Counted from the stretch's first letter, positions 1 to 7,494 are shown. The stretch: DNA of 9,011 nt from GCA-003244245 sp050699655 (GCA_050699655.1 JBOHFJ010000204.1:1-9011), one strand, 5' to 3'. Program-made: numbers and translations. The notes: generated by a model from the letters alone, not told the origin.

Positions 1-3
1 CGA

Positions 4-41
4 CAGGGGAGTCGCTCAGGAAATCTCCAGCGACTCCCCTG
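4..41. terminator. Strong inverted repeat at window edge, possible terminator
   Basis: Positions 4-16 and 29-41 are perfectly complementary (13 bp, arm CAGGGGAGTCGCT) around a 12-nt loop. Beyond one mismatch (3/42), two more pairs can form at 1-2/43-44. There is no T-run after either arm, which is common for actinobacterial terminators, so this could end a gene lying upstream of the window. A second small stem (GCCG, 4-nt loop, CGGC, 41-52) follows directly. The direction of the gene it would serve cannot be seen; an operator or an intergenic repeat are alternatives. Confidence 0.5.
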
Positions 42-174
42 CCGAACTCGGCGACAATGGAGTTAATCACAAGTAGTTCGCGGGTGTTCCGGTGCCTTTG
101 CTGAGGCTCTGGGGGCCGTGCCGCCCACTCACGGGGGCAACACCGCCAACCAGGCCGACGGGGTCAGCTGCGGC

Positions 175-240
175 GTGATCGCCGAAAGTGAGGCGTGGCC
201 GTGCGGAGTTGCACGGTGGCGCCTCACTTTCGGCGATCAC
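175..240. repeat. 66-nt hairpin with 21-bp perfect inverted repeat
   Basis: The arms at 175-195 and 220-240 are exact reverse complements over 21 bp (core GCCGAAAGTGAGGC / GCCTCACTTTCGGC). The 24-nt spacer folds further: CCGTGC at 199-204 pairs with GCACGG at 211-216 around a 6-nt loop, with a 3x3 internal loop (TGG/TGG) between the two stems. The total is 27 paired positions. No U-tract follows. It may be a terminator, a dispersed palindromic repeat or a small MITE-like element. No flanking target duplication was recognised and no protein is encoded. The structure is certain; its role is not. Confidence 0.7.
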
Positions 241-528
241 CAGTGCGGCACACCGGCGGACCGATCGAAGCGCCGTTGCGGTGCTGGTACGGCAGCCCCA
301 CTCACAGATCTCGATCCGTGGTGGACAAGCTCAGCTCCCGCAGGTCCTCGAAACGATCCGGCGTCGGGGTTGTGACCGGTGCGGGTGATCCGCTCGACCT
401 TCGCCAGCAACCGGCGGCGCGAGCCCAGGTGCCGACACGTCGTCGGTGGAAAGCGCCGGTACTTACTTACGGGCCGCGTGATAGTACGAGTGTCGGGGTA
501 ACTGGGTAGCGTGGTGTCGTCGACTCTC
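241..528. other. Non-coding stretch upstream of egtA
   Basis: About 290 nt between the large hairpin and the egtA ribosome-binding site. Short open frames on both strands look like GC-rich shadows, and none has a recognisable protein motif or a good start signal. The last 70 nt are the least GC-rich part (around 461-512, with a repeated CTTA) and are the most likely place for the egt operon promoter. I could not pick out a -35/-10 pair with acceptable spacing. No tRNA, riboswitch or clear operator was seen. Confidence 0.5.
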
Positions 529-534
529 GGGAGG
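529..534 (+). promoter_or_regulatory. Shine-Dalgarno site of egtA
   Basis: GGGAGG lies 5 nt before the GTG at 540. This selects 540 over the in-frame GTG at 534, which would overlap the ribosome-binding site itself. It is the strongest ribosome-binding site in the egt operon, as expected for the first gene. Confidence 0.7.
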
Positions 535-539
535 TGGGC

Positions 540-1883
540 GTGACGCTCAAGGCAGCGCTGCCCCGGGCGTCGGTCGCAGCGCCGACGGCGCTGGGCAGCC
601 GGGTGGAGGCTGAGGCGTACGTTGCCTCGGTCTGTTTCACGCACGGGCCACCCACGCTGCTTGGTGCCGAGCTCGAGTGGGTGGTGCAGCACTCCGGGAA
701 CCCGCATCGCCCACTGCGGGCCCAACACCTCGCTGACGCGCTCGGCGCGTACGCCCCGCGGTCCCTCATTCCGGGCAGTCCCCAGGCACCCCTTCCGCAC
801 GGCTGCCTCGTCACGGTCGAACCTGGTGGCCAGGTTGAGATCTCCAGCCCGCCACGCGCCTCGCTGACCGAGCTCATCGCCACCGTGGAAGGCGACACCG
901 CCGCGCTGATCGAGCTGCTGGATCCCGCCGGCCTGGTCCTCGCCGGTGTGGGTGCGGACCCATATCGCCACCCCTGCCGGCTGGTTGACATCCCGCGCTA
1001 CGCCGCGATGGAGACCGCTTACGACCGGATTGGCCCGCTGGGCCGGGTGATGATGTGCTCCACCGCTGGGGTGCAGGTGTGCCTGGACGCCGGTACCGCC
1101 GCCGGGGTGGCGCTGCGCTGGGCGGCGCTGCACGATCTGGGGCCGGTGCTGCTGGCCGCGTTCGCCAACTCGCCCTGCTTGGCTGGCTTGCGCACGGGCT
1201 GGGCGTCGTCTCGGATGCGGGCCTGGTGGGGGCTGGATCCGGCCCGCACCAGGCCCAGCCCGGTGCCCCGGCGCCTGACCGGGCCTGGTAAGGGGTGTGA
1301 CCCAGCGGCGAACTGGGCCCGCCGGGCGCTGGACACCCCAGTGCTGTGCCAGCGCCGTCCCGATGGGAGTTGGGACGTGCCGAGCGGGGTCACCTTCGCC
1401 GACTGGCTGTCCGGGGCGTTGCCCGGTCGCCCCACCACCGCTGATCTGGACTACCACCTGACCACCTTGTTCCCGCCGGTCCGACCGCGGGGCTACTTCG
1501 AGGTCCGCTACCTGGACACCCAGCCGGTGGGGCAGTGGCTGGTGCCGGTGGCGGTGCTGGCTGCCCTGCTCGCTGACCCCGTGGTCACCGCCGTCGCGCG
1601 GGAGGCCTGCGCGCCCGCCGCCGGGCAGTGGTTGCGGGCGGCCCGCGATGGCCTGCGCGACGACACGCTCGCCGCGGTCGCGATCGAGGTGTTCGAGCTG
1701 GCCTGTCGCGCCCTGCCCGCGCTGGATGCCCCAGCCGAGGTGCGGCTGCTCGTGGAGGAGATCACCGAGAACCGGGTCCGGCGCGGGCGCTGCCCAGCGG
1801 ATGATCTCGCCGATGCGCTGGCCGGCGACGCTCGCCGCAACGGAACTCGACTGGTCGGACGCAACGGAGGGCAGCCGCTGTGA
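540..1883 (+). CDS. egtA: EgtA, glutamate-cysteine ligase for ergothioneine
   Basis: ATP-dependent gamma-glutamylcysteine synthetase of the GCS2 family. It joins glutamate and cysteine in the cytoplasm to give the thiol donor used by EgtB. The start is taken as GTG at 540 (447 aa) because GGGAGG sits 5 nt before it; the in-frame GTG at 534 is the alternative. Visible family features are LGAELEW at about residues 41-47, which carries the acidic metal/ATP-binding pair E44 and E46, GGQVEIS at 96-102, the long RLVDIPRYAAMETAYDR segment, and RGYFEVRYLD in the C-terminal half. Length is close to that of mycobacterial EgtA. It is the first gene of egtABCD, and its TGA overlaps the egtB GTG by 4 nt. 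The adjoining egtB, egtC and egtD make this identification secure over a general glutathione-type ligase. Confidence 0.95.
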   Translation: MTLKAALPRASVAAPTALGSRVEAEAYVASVCFTHGPPTLLGAELEWVVQHSGNPHRPLRAQHLADALGAYAPRSLIPGSPQAPLPHGCLVTVEPGGQVEISSPPRASLTELIATVEGDTAALIELLDPAGLVLAGVGADPYRHPCRLVDIPRYAAMETAYDRIGPLGRVMMCSTAGVQVCLDAGTAAGVALRWAALHDLGPVLLAAFANSPCLAGLRTGWASSRMRAWWGLDPARTRPSPVPRRLTGPGKGCDPAANWARRALDTPVLCQRRPDGSWDVPSGVTFADWLSGALPGRPTTADLDYHLTTLFPPVRPRGYFEVRYLDTQPVGQWLVPVAVLAALLADPVVTAVAREACAPAAGQWLRAARDGLRDDTLAAVAIEVFELACRALPALDAPAEVRLLVEEITENRVRRGRCPADDLADALAGDARRNGTRLVGRNGGQPL

Positions 1884-3199
1884 GCATGCCGATCACCGAG
1901 CTGAGCGCCACCGCTCTGCGGGAGCATCTCGCCGCCGAGCTGGCCCGCACTCGCGCCCGCAGCGCGGCGCTGACCGATGCCCTCGACGACGGTGAGCTGG
2001 TGCGCCAACACTCTCCGATCATGTCCCCGCTGGTCTGGGACTTCGCGCACATCGGCAACCAGGAGGAGCTCTGGCTGCTTCGTGACGTGGGCGGGCGCGA
2101 GGCGGTCCGGGCCGACATCGATGACCTCTACGACGCGTTCAAGTACCCCCGGCGCACCCGGCCCGCGCTGCCCCTGCTCGATCCCGCCGAGACCCGGCGC
2201 TACCTGGGCGAAGTCCGCGGCAAGGTGCTCGACGTGCTGGAGCGCGCACCGCTGGCGGGTCGCCGGCTGATGGAGCACGGGTTCGCCTTCGGGATGATCG
2301 TCCAGCACGAGCAGCAGCACGACGAGACGATGCTGGCCACCCACCAGCTCCGGGTCGGCCCGGCCGCGCTGCACGCTCCCGCCCCCAGCCCGGAGCGCTC
2401 CACGGACCTGCCCGCCGAGGTGCTGATGCCCGCTGGTGAGTTCACTATGGGCACCTCCACCGAGCCGTGGGCCTTGGACAACGAACGCCCGGCGCATCGG
2501 GCCCGCACCGGCGCGTACTGGGTGGACACCACCCCGGTGACCAACCGCGACTACCAGCGTTTCCTGGCCGAGGGCGGATACGACGACCCGCAGTGGTGGA
2601 GCGAGCGGGGCTGGGCACACCGCCACGACGCCGCGCTGGTGGCCCCGGGATTCTGGTACTTCGACGGTGGGTCCTGGTGGCGCACCCGGTTCGGCGTCAC
2701 CGAGCCCGTCCCACCCGACGAGCCCGTCGTGCACGTCAGCTTCTTCGAGGCGCAGGCCTATGCGGTGTGGGCGGGCAAACGCCTGCCCACCGAGGTGGAG
2801 TGGGAGAAGGCCGCCCGGTTCGACCCCGCCACCGGGCGCTCCCGGCGCTTCCCCTGGGGGGACGCGGACCCCACCCCGGCACACGCCAATCTGGGGCAGC
2901 GGCACCTGCGGCCCGCTCCCGCCGGCAGCTACCCGAACGGCGCGTCCCCGCTGGGGGTGCACCAGCTGATCGGCGACGTGTGGGAGTGGACGTCTTCGGG
3001 GCTCTCCGGCTACCCGGGTTTCGCGCCGTTCCCGTACCAAGAGTACTCGCAGGTGTTCTTCGGCGGGGACTACCGGATGCTGCGCGGCGGCTCGTTCGGC
3101 ACCGACCCGGCGGCCTGCCGGGGGACCTTCCGCAACTGGGACCACCCGGTGCGCCGACAGATCTTCACCGGTTTCCGCTGCGTGCGGGACGCGGGCTGA
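1880..3199 (+). CDS. egtB: EgtB, hercynylcysteine sulfoxide synthase
   Basis: Non-heme Fe(II) sulfoxide synthase. It uses O2 to couple gamma-glutamylcysteine to the imidazole C2 of hercynine, the central C-S bond-forming step of ergothioneine synthesis. The protein has 439 aa. An N-terminal DinB-like domain carries the iron ligands H57 (DFAHIGN) and H143/H147 (QHEQQH), matching the known His51/134/138 triad. A C-terminal FGE-sulfatase-like domain runs from about residue 190 (AGEFTMGT) through RLPTEVEWEKAAR to LRGGSFGTD and FTGFRCVRD. Tyr386 in FPYQEYS lines up with the catalytic Tyr377 of the mycobacterial enzyme by the same 9-residue offset as the second and third His. The GTG start overlaps the egtA stop (GTGA) and has GGAGG 9 nt upstream; ATG at 1886 is less well placed. 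All key residues are present, so the enzyme should be active. Confidence 0.97.
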   Translation: MSMPITELSATALREHLAAELARTRARSAALTDALDDGELVRQHSPIMSPLVWDFAHIGNQEELWLLRDVGGREAVRADIDDLYDAFKYPRRTRPALPLLDPAETRRYLGEVRGKVLDVLERAPLAGRRLMEHGFAFGMIVQHEQQHDETMLATHQLRVGPAALHAPAPSPERSTDLPAEVLMPAGEFTMGTSTEPWALDNERPAHRARTGAYWVDTTPVTNRDYQRFLAEGGYDDPQWWSERGWAHRHDAALVAPGFWYFDGGSWWRTRFGVTEPVPPDEPVVHVSFFEAQAYAVWAGKRLPTEVEWEKAARFDPATGRSRRFPWGDADPTPAHANLGQRHLRPAPAGSYPNGASPLGVHQLIGDVWEWTSSGLSGYPGFAPFPYQEYSQVFFGGDYRMLRGGSFGTDPAACRGTFRNWDHPVRRQIFTGFRCVRDAG

Positions 3200-3204
3200 G
3201 CGAC

Positions 3205-3981
3205 TTGTGCCGACACCTGGCCTACCTCGGGCCGCCGCGCGACCTCGCGGCGCTGCTGCTGGACCCACCACACTCGCTACTGCGGCAGAGCTACGCGCCG
3301 GCCGACATGCGCGGCAGCGGCACGGTCAACGCCGACGGGTTCGGCGCGGGCTGGTACCCCGCCGGCGCGACCGATGGCGTGGCGATGCCGATCCGGTACC
3401 GGCGGGCGCTCCCGATCTGGGCCGACGCGGCCTTCGCCGCGCTGGCCCGCGAGGTGCGCGGCGGCGCGGTGCTTGCCGCGGTGCGCTCGGCCACGCCCGG
3501 AATGCCGGTGGTGGACACCGCCTGCGCCCCGTTCACCACGGGCCGCTGGCTGTTCAGCCACAACGGGCGGATCACCGGGTGGCCAGACAGCGTGGCGGCG
3601 CTGGCCGCCCGCCTGCCGGTGACCGACCTACTCACCCTCGATGCGCCCACCGATTCCGCGCTGCTGTGGGCGCTGGTCCGCCACCGGCTGGCGGGCGGCG
3701 CCTCGCTGGGTCGCGCGCTGGGTGCGGTCGCCGCGCGGGTGCGGGCCCACGCCCCGGGCTCGTCGCTGAACTTGCTGCTCACCGACGGCACCGGGCTCGC
3801 CGCGACCACCGTGGGCCACGCGCTGGCGGTGCGGGCCAGCGCCGGGACGGTGCTGGTGTGCTCCGAGCCCATCGACCAACTCCCCGGCTGGGAATCGGTC
3901 CCTGAGGGCCATCTGCTCACCGCGACACCGTCCAGCGTGGACGTCGCCCCGATCCCCGCGACCTTTGCCGAGGAGCCATGA
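3205..3981 (+). CDS. egtC: EgtC, gamma-glutamyl hercynylcysteine sulfoxide amidohydrolase
   Basis: Class II glutamine-amidotransferase-like Ntn hydrolase that removes the gamma-glutamyl group from the EgtB product. The start is called as TTG at 3205 (258 aa) because the next codon is Cys (M-C-R-H-L-A-Y-L-G), and this family needs that Cys as the N-terminal nucleophile once Met is removed. Any longer start would bury it. Other family marks are QSYAP at 28-32, NADGFGAGWY at 42-51 and FSHNGRI at 117-123. The frame is open far upstream through egtB, but that is a shadow. The gene lies 5 nt after the egtB stop without a clear Shine-Dalgarno site, so it is probably translated by coupling. Its TGA overlaps the egtD ATG (ATGA). 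It is slightly longer than the mycobacterial enzyme. Confidence 0.94.
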   Translation: MCRHLAYLGPPRDLAALLLDPPHSLLRQSYAPADMRGSGTVNADGFGAGWYPAGATDGVAMPIRYRRALPIWADAAFAALAREVRGGAVLAAVRSATPGMPVVDTACAPFTTGRWLFSHNGRITGWPDSVAALAARLPVTDLLTLDAPTDSALLWALVRHRLAGGASLGRALGAVAARVRAHAPGSSLNLLLTDGTGLAATTVGHALAVRASAGTVLVCSEPIDQLPGWESVPEGHLLTATPSSVDVAPIPATFAEEP

Positions 3982-4970
3982 CCGCACCCGTGCTGGAGAT
4001 CCACCTGTCCGACTCTGATGCCGCCGCCGCGTTGCACCACGACGCCCGGATCGGGCTGTCCGCCGATCCCAAGTGGCTGCCGCCCAAGTGGTTCTACGAC
4101 GCCCGCGGCAGCGAGCTTTTTGAGCGGATCACCATGTTGCCCGAGTATTACCCCACCCGCACCGAGCGGAAGCTGCTGCGGCGCAGCGTGGCAGAGATCA
4201 CTGACCGGATCGTCGTTCAGGGTGCGGTTGTCGACACCCTCGTCGAGCTCGGTTCGGGCTCCTCGGAGAAGACCCGGTTGCTGCTCGACGCGCTCACCGC
4301 GACCGGATCGCTGCGGCGCTTCGTGCCGCTGGACGTCTCGGAGTCGGCGTTGCGGGGCGCGATGGTGGCGGTGGCGGAGGAGTACCCGGGCCTTGCGGTG
4401 CACGGCGTGGTCGGCGACTTCACTCAGCATTTGGAGCTGCTGCCGGCCGGTCAGGGAGGGCGGCGCCTGGTGGCTTTCCTGGGCGGCACGATCGGCAATC
4501 TGCTGCCGGCGGAGCGGGCCGGCTTCGTCACCGAGCTGCGCGCCGCGCTGGATCCCGGTGAACTGCTGTTGCTCGGTGCCGGTTTGGTCACCGACCCGGC
4601 GGTGATGGTGCCCGCCTACGACGACGCCGCCGGAGTGACCGCCGAGTTCAACCGCAATGTGCTGCGGGTGCTCAACCGTGAGCTCGGCGCCGACTTCGAG
4701 GTCGATGCCTTCGATCACGTCGCGGTGTGGGACGCCACCCACGGGTGGATCGAGATGCGCCTGCGGGCGCGCCGCGCGATGACCGTGCGACTGCCCGCGG
4801 TGGGCATGACGGTGCACTACGCCAAGGATGAAGAGATGCGCACCGAGGTCTCGGCCAGGTTCCGGCGCGAGGACCTCAGGGCTGAGCTGGCCGACGCCGG
4901 ATTCGCCGACCTGGCGTGGTGGAGCGATCCCGACGACCGGTTCGCGCTGGTGCTCGCCACGGCCGCCTAA
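3978..4970 (+). CDS. egtD: EgtD, histidine N-alpha-methyltransferase
   Basis: SAM-dependent enzyme that trimethylates the alpha-amino group of L-histidine to give hercynine, the betaine substrate of EgtB. The protein has 330 aa, about 10 more than the mycobacterial enzyme. The N-terminal block LPPKWFYDARGSELFERIT (34-52) and LPEYYPTR (54-61) is typical of the family. ELGSGSSEKT at 90-99 is the SAM-binding loop. Histidine-binding residues known from the mycobacterial structure all have counterparts: Y40, Y57, N174 (GTIGN), Y214 (PAYDD), E290 and S292 (RTEVSARF). The ATG overlaps the egtC stop, and AGGAG stands just 2 nt before it, so coupled translation is likely. The last 95 nt are overlapped on the other strand by the end of a permease gene. 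No egtE follows. Confidence 0.97.
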   Translation: MTAPVLEIHLSDSDAAAALHHDARIGLSADPKWLPPKWFYDARGSELFERITMLPEYYPTRTERKLLRRSVAEITDRIVVQGAVVDTLVELGSGSSEKTRLLLDALTATGSLRRFVPLDVSESALRGAMVAVAEEYPGLAVHGVVGDFTQHLELLPAGQGGRRLVAFLGGTIGNLLPAERAGFVTELRAALDPGELLLLGAGLVTDPAVMVPAYDDAAGVTAEFNRNVLRVLNRELGADFEVDAFDHVAVWDATHGWIEMRLRARRAMTVRLPAVGMTVHYAKDEEMRTEVSARFRREDLRAELADAGFADLAWWSDPDDRFALVLATAA

Positions 4971-5751
4971 GGCCATGGAACACCCAGCCGCGGCCGGCGG
5001 TGTAGAACACCGCGCTGATGGTGCCGACGAAGAACCCGATGGGCAGGTCGGTGAGATAGGAGATGGCGATCGCGGCCCACACGGTGCCCAGGGCCATGAG
5101 CACGGACACGACGATGGCCTGGCGCGGTGTGGTGGTGAAGGCGCACGCCGCGGCGGGTGGGCCGATGAGCAGGCTGAAGATGAGCAGCGAACCGACGACC
5201 GGGACGGCCATGGTGGTGGTCAGCGCGATCACGACGAGGAAACACAGATCCATCCGCCGGGCGCTGACTCCTCGAGCCTCGGCGACCTCGGGCATCACCG
5301 AGGAGAGCATGAGGGGTCGGTAGAGCACGACGACGGCGGTGATGCACACCGCGGCGATCGCCGCCGTGGGGACGAGCTCGGTGCTGGCGACACCGAGGAT
5401 CTCACCGAAGAGCAGCGAGTAGATCTCGGGCGCGTATTCGGTCGTTCGGGACAGGAACAGGTCACCCAGGCCGAGCAGCACCACGATCGTCAGCGCGGTG
5501 GCGACATCGTGCCGGGCACGGCGGCCGAGGCTGGCCATGGTGACCGCCCCGGCGAGGGAGAACACGCCCAGCCCGACCAGCGCGTTGACCCCGATGAGGC
5601 TCGCACCCGCCGCGCCGGCGAACGCCCCGTTGGGCAGCGCGTGGGCGGCGAACGCGGACCCGCGCAGCACGGTGAAGAACCCGACGACACCGGCGACGAC
5701 CGCGACGATGGTGGCCGCTTGCCAGGTGTTGAGCATGAAGTTCGAGAACAT
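4876..5751 (-). CDS. Metal ABC transporter permease 2 (ABC-3 family)
   Basis: Integral membrane subunit of a zinc/manganese-type importer (ZnuB/TroC/TroD family), 291 aa with about eight hydrophobic segments. The ABC-3 landmarks are present: SAFAAHALPNGAFAGAAGA after the first helix, the EARGVSARR loop expected to contact the ATPase, and VVGSLLIFSLLIGPPAAA. The ATG at 5751 shares one base with the stop of permease 1 (TGATG). The reading frame is open to 5895, but that stretch overlaps permease 1 and is not used. The basic tail after AGRGWVFHGL (rich in Arg, Pro and Thr) is coded by bases antisense to the last codons of egtD. No terminator separates the two convergent genes. It probably pairs with permease 1 in a heterodimeric channel. 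The metal is not fixed by the sequence. Confidence 0.93.
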   Translation of the reverse strand: MFSNFMLNTWQAATIVAVVAGVVGFFTVLRGSAFAAHALPNGAFAGAAGASLIGVNALVGLGVFSLAGAVTMASLGRRARHDVATALTIVVLLGLGDLFLSRTTEYAPEIYSLLFGEILGVASTELVPTAAIAAVCITAVVVLYRPLMLSSVMPEVAEARGVSARRMDLCFLVVIALTTTMAVPVVGSLLIFSLLIGPPAAACAFTTTPRQAIVVSVLMALGTVWAAIAISYLTDLPIGFFVGTISAVFYTAGRGWVFHGLRRPWRAPARTGRRDRSTTPGRRIRRRPAQP

Positions 5752-6644
5752 CAGCGGGCCCGCTCGGGTCGTGCCGGCTGGCGGGTGCGCAGTGACGCTA
5801 ACAGGGACGCTAACAGGTACGTCAGCAGGTAACAGGCGAACACGACGGCGACGATGCAGAAGCTGACCGGCCAGCCCTGCTGGCCAGCCGACCACGCGGC
5901 GCTGTCGTAGGCGAGCAGGATCCCGGCCCAGGTGGCGGCGACCCCGATCGCGGCGGCGAGCCCGACGGCCGGCCCGGTGCGGGTGGTGAGCCGCAGCGCG
6001 GTGGCCGCCGGGCCGATCAGCAGCGCGGTGGACAAGATGGCGCCGACGGTGATGGAGGACAGCGAGACGGCGACCGCCAGGGCGAGGAGGTAGCCGACGC
6101 CGACCAGCCGGACGGGCACGCCGCGGGCGGCGGCCAGGTCGTAGCTGACCGAGGTGAGTAGCAGCGGCCGGTAGAGAGCGGCGATCACGGCCACGGTGGC
6201 GGCGCCGAGCACGGCGACGACCGGCACCGTCGAGGTCGAGATCGTGAAGATGGAGCCGAACAGGACGTTGACGGTCGCCCCGGTGGTGCTCGAGTCGGTG
6301 GTGTCCCAGTACAAGAACAGCGCGGCGAACCCGAGTGCCGCGCCGAGCACGATCCCGGTGGCCAGATCGCGACCCCGGGGCCGGCGGATGCCGATCAGCT
6401 CCATCACCCCGGCGGCGGCCAGGTTCATCGCCACGAACCCATAGAGAGTGGGCACTCCCACCAGAAACGCCCCGGAGCCGCCGGCGGTACCGATGTCGGA
6501 CAGCGCGTGACCGGCGAAGGACTGGCCGCGGATGACCGTGAAGGTGCCGACCACCGCGGAGACGACCGCGACGATCCCGCCGACGGTCAACGCGACGTGC
6601 ACCGGGGCGCTGGAGAAGAACCCCGGCTCGAAGAACCCCGCCAT
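5751..6644 (-). CDS. Metal ABC transporter permease 1 (ABC-3 family)
   Basis: Membrane subunit of the same importer, 297 aa and about eight hydrophobic segments. The ATG at 6644 begins MAGFFEPGFF, 4 nt after the ATPase stop, with a G-rich stretch (GGTGGGGGT) upstream; the open frame continues upstream inside the ATPase gene but lacks family sequence there. ABC-3 marks are GQSFAGHALSDIG at 40-52, LAAARGVPVRL in the coupling-loop region, and VGAILSTALLIGPAATA in the following helix. It is clearly paralogous to permease 2 (shared HAL motif, YRPL, ARGV and LLIGPA) yet quite diverged, which suggests fixed, separate roles and not a recent duplication. The C-terminus is Arg-rich (RTRQPARPERAR) and cytoplasmic in prediction. 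Two-permease importers of this type are known (Tro-like). Confidence 0.93.
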   Translation of the reverse strand: MAGFFEPGFFSSAPVHVALTVGGIVAVVSAVVGTFTVIRGQSFAGHALSDIGTAGGSGAFLVGVPTLYGFVAMNLAAAGVMELIGIRRPRGRDLATGIVLGAALGFAALFLYWDTTDSSTTGATVNVLFGSIFTISTSTVPVVAVLGAATVAVIAALYRPLLLTSVSYDLAAARGVPVRLVGVGYLLALAVAVSLSSITVGAILSTALLIGPAATALRLTTRTGPAVGLAAAIGVAATWAGILLAYDSAAWSAGQQGWPVSFCIVAVVFACYLLTYLLASLLASLRTRQPARPERAR

Positions 6645-6648
6645 CGCG

Positions 6649-7494
6649 CTACCCCCACCCAATCGGCGCGTCGGCACCACCGGTCTGGACGGCGCTGCCG
6701 GTGCGGACGGCACCGCTGTCGTCTCCGGACACCACCAGCACCCGGCCCTGGGTGTGGATGACCTCCACGTGGTGGCCGTAGAGGTCACTGAGCGTCTCCG
6801 TGCGGACCACCTCGGCGGTGGTGCCCGTCGCCGCTCGTCCCGCCGCCAGGTACACGATGCGGTCCATGACCGGCAGCAACGGGTTCATGTCGTGCGCGGA
6901 GATCAACACCGCGATCCGCTGCTCGGTGGAGATCCGGGCCAGCAGCTGGACGACCTCGTGGCCGCTGCGGATGTCCAGGTTGGCCAGCGGCTCGTCGAGC
7001 AGCAACAGCCTGGGCCGGCTGATCAAGGCGTGCGCGATCATGACCCGTTGCTGTTCCCCACCCGAGAGGTTCCCGACCCGGGCGTCGGCGAAGCGAGTGG
7101 CGTCGACCGCGTCAAGCATGTCCGCGATGGCCGCGGTGCGCGCCGCGCTCGGGCGGGTGATCCCGAAACGGTGACCGTCGAGGCCCAGACCCACGAGGTC
7201 GCGGGCCCGAAGTGGCATGTCGGGCTCCAACGTGATCTTCTGCGGGACGTAGCCGACGAGCTGGTTGCGGCGCGTGCGGGGCCGCCCGGCCAGGCGCACC
7301 TCGCCCACCGTGGGCGCCACCAACCCGAGGAGCACCCGGAGCAGGGTGGTCTTGCCCGCCCCGTTCGAGCCGATCAGCCCGGTCAGCTCACCGGCCCCGA
7401 TGTGGAAGCTCACCTCGCGCAGGATCTGGCGGCCCGACAGGGTCACGCTGACGTTCTCGACCGCGAGGATCTCGGCGTCCGCTCGCGGGGTCAC
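6649..7494 (-). CDS. Metal ABC transporter ATP-binding protein
   Basis: Cytoplasmic ATPase of the ZnuC/TroB/MntB type, 281 aa. With the GTG at 7494 as start, Walker A is GSNGAGKTT (42-50), the Q-loop is YVPQ (Q85), the signature is LSGGEQQR (143-150), Walker B is LLLLDEP (163-169), the D-loop is ANLD (171-174), and the switch His is H201 in SAHD. Every catalytic motif is intact. The GTG overlaps the TGA of the binding-protein gene (GTGA), and no separate Shine-Dalgarno site is evident, so coupling is likely. The last 40 or so residues after YGHHVEV are Gly/Thr/Ala-rich and not conserved in the family as far as I can tell. The frame stays open to 8598 behind the binding-protein gene, but that part is a shadow. 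YGHHVEVIH is typical of metal-type ATPases. Confidence 0.95.
   Translation of the reverse strand: MTPRADAEILAVENVSVTLSGRQILREVSFHIGAGELTGLIGSNGAGKTTLLRVLLGLVAPTVGEVRLAGRPRTRRNQLVGYVPQKITLEPDMPLRARDLVGLGLDGHRFGITRPSAARTAAIADMLDAVDATRFADARVGNLSGGEQQRVMIAHALISRPRLLLLDEPLANLDIRSGHEVVQLLARISTEQRIAVLISAHDMNPLLPVMDRIVYLAAGRAATGTTAEVVRTETLSDLYGHHVEVIHTQGRVLVVSGDDSGAVRTGSAVQTGGADAPIGWG

Noticed and set aside
118..375. Plus-strand open frame upstream of egtA
   Set aside because: It runs straight through the 21-bp palindrome, has no ribosome-binding site and no motif.
302..460. Short minus-strand frame ending DRFEDLRELSLSTTDRDL, which looks protein-like
   Set aside because: It is only about 50 codons between stops, has no start signal, and matches no family I know. 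A gene remnant is possible but unsupported.
463..512. Possible egtA promoter elements (TTACTT, TAGTAC, TAGCGT)
   Set aside because: Spacings do not fit a standard -35/-10 pair (about 13 nt for TTACTT/TAGTAC), so no call is justified.
237..1457. Long open frame antisense to egtA
   Set aside because: Arg/Gly/Pro-rich sequence with no motif, lying opposite a gene with intact EgtA motifs; a high-GC shadow.
2467..3204. Upstream extension of the egtC frame through egtB
   Set aside because: EgtC must begin with Met-Cys, and the upstream part has the Arg/Pro-rich look of a shadow of egtB.
1508..4976. Two very long antisense open frames (1508-3271 and 3291-4976)
   Set aside because: They lie opposite egtA-egtB and egtC-egtD, have low-complexity composition and no recognisable domain.
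4960..4995. GGCC-rich palindromic bits just after egtD as a terminator
   Set aside because: Only 4-bp self-complementary GGCC and CCGCGG runs without a real stem, and they lie within the convergent permease gene.
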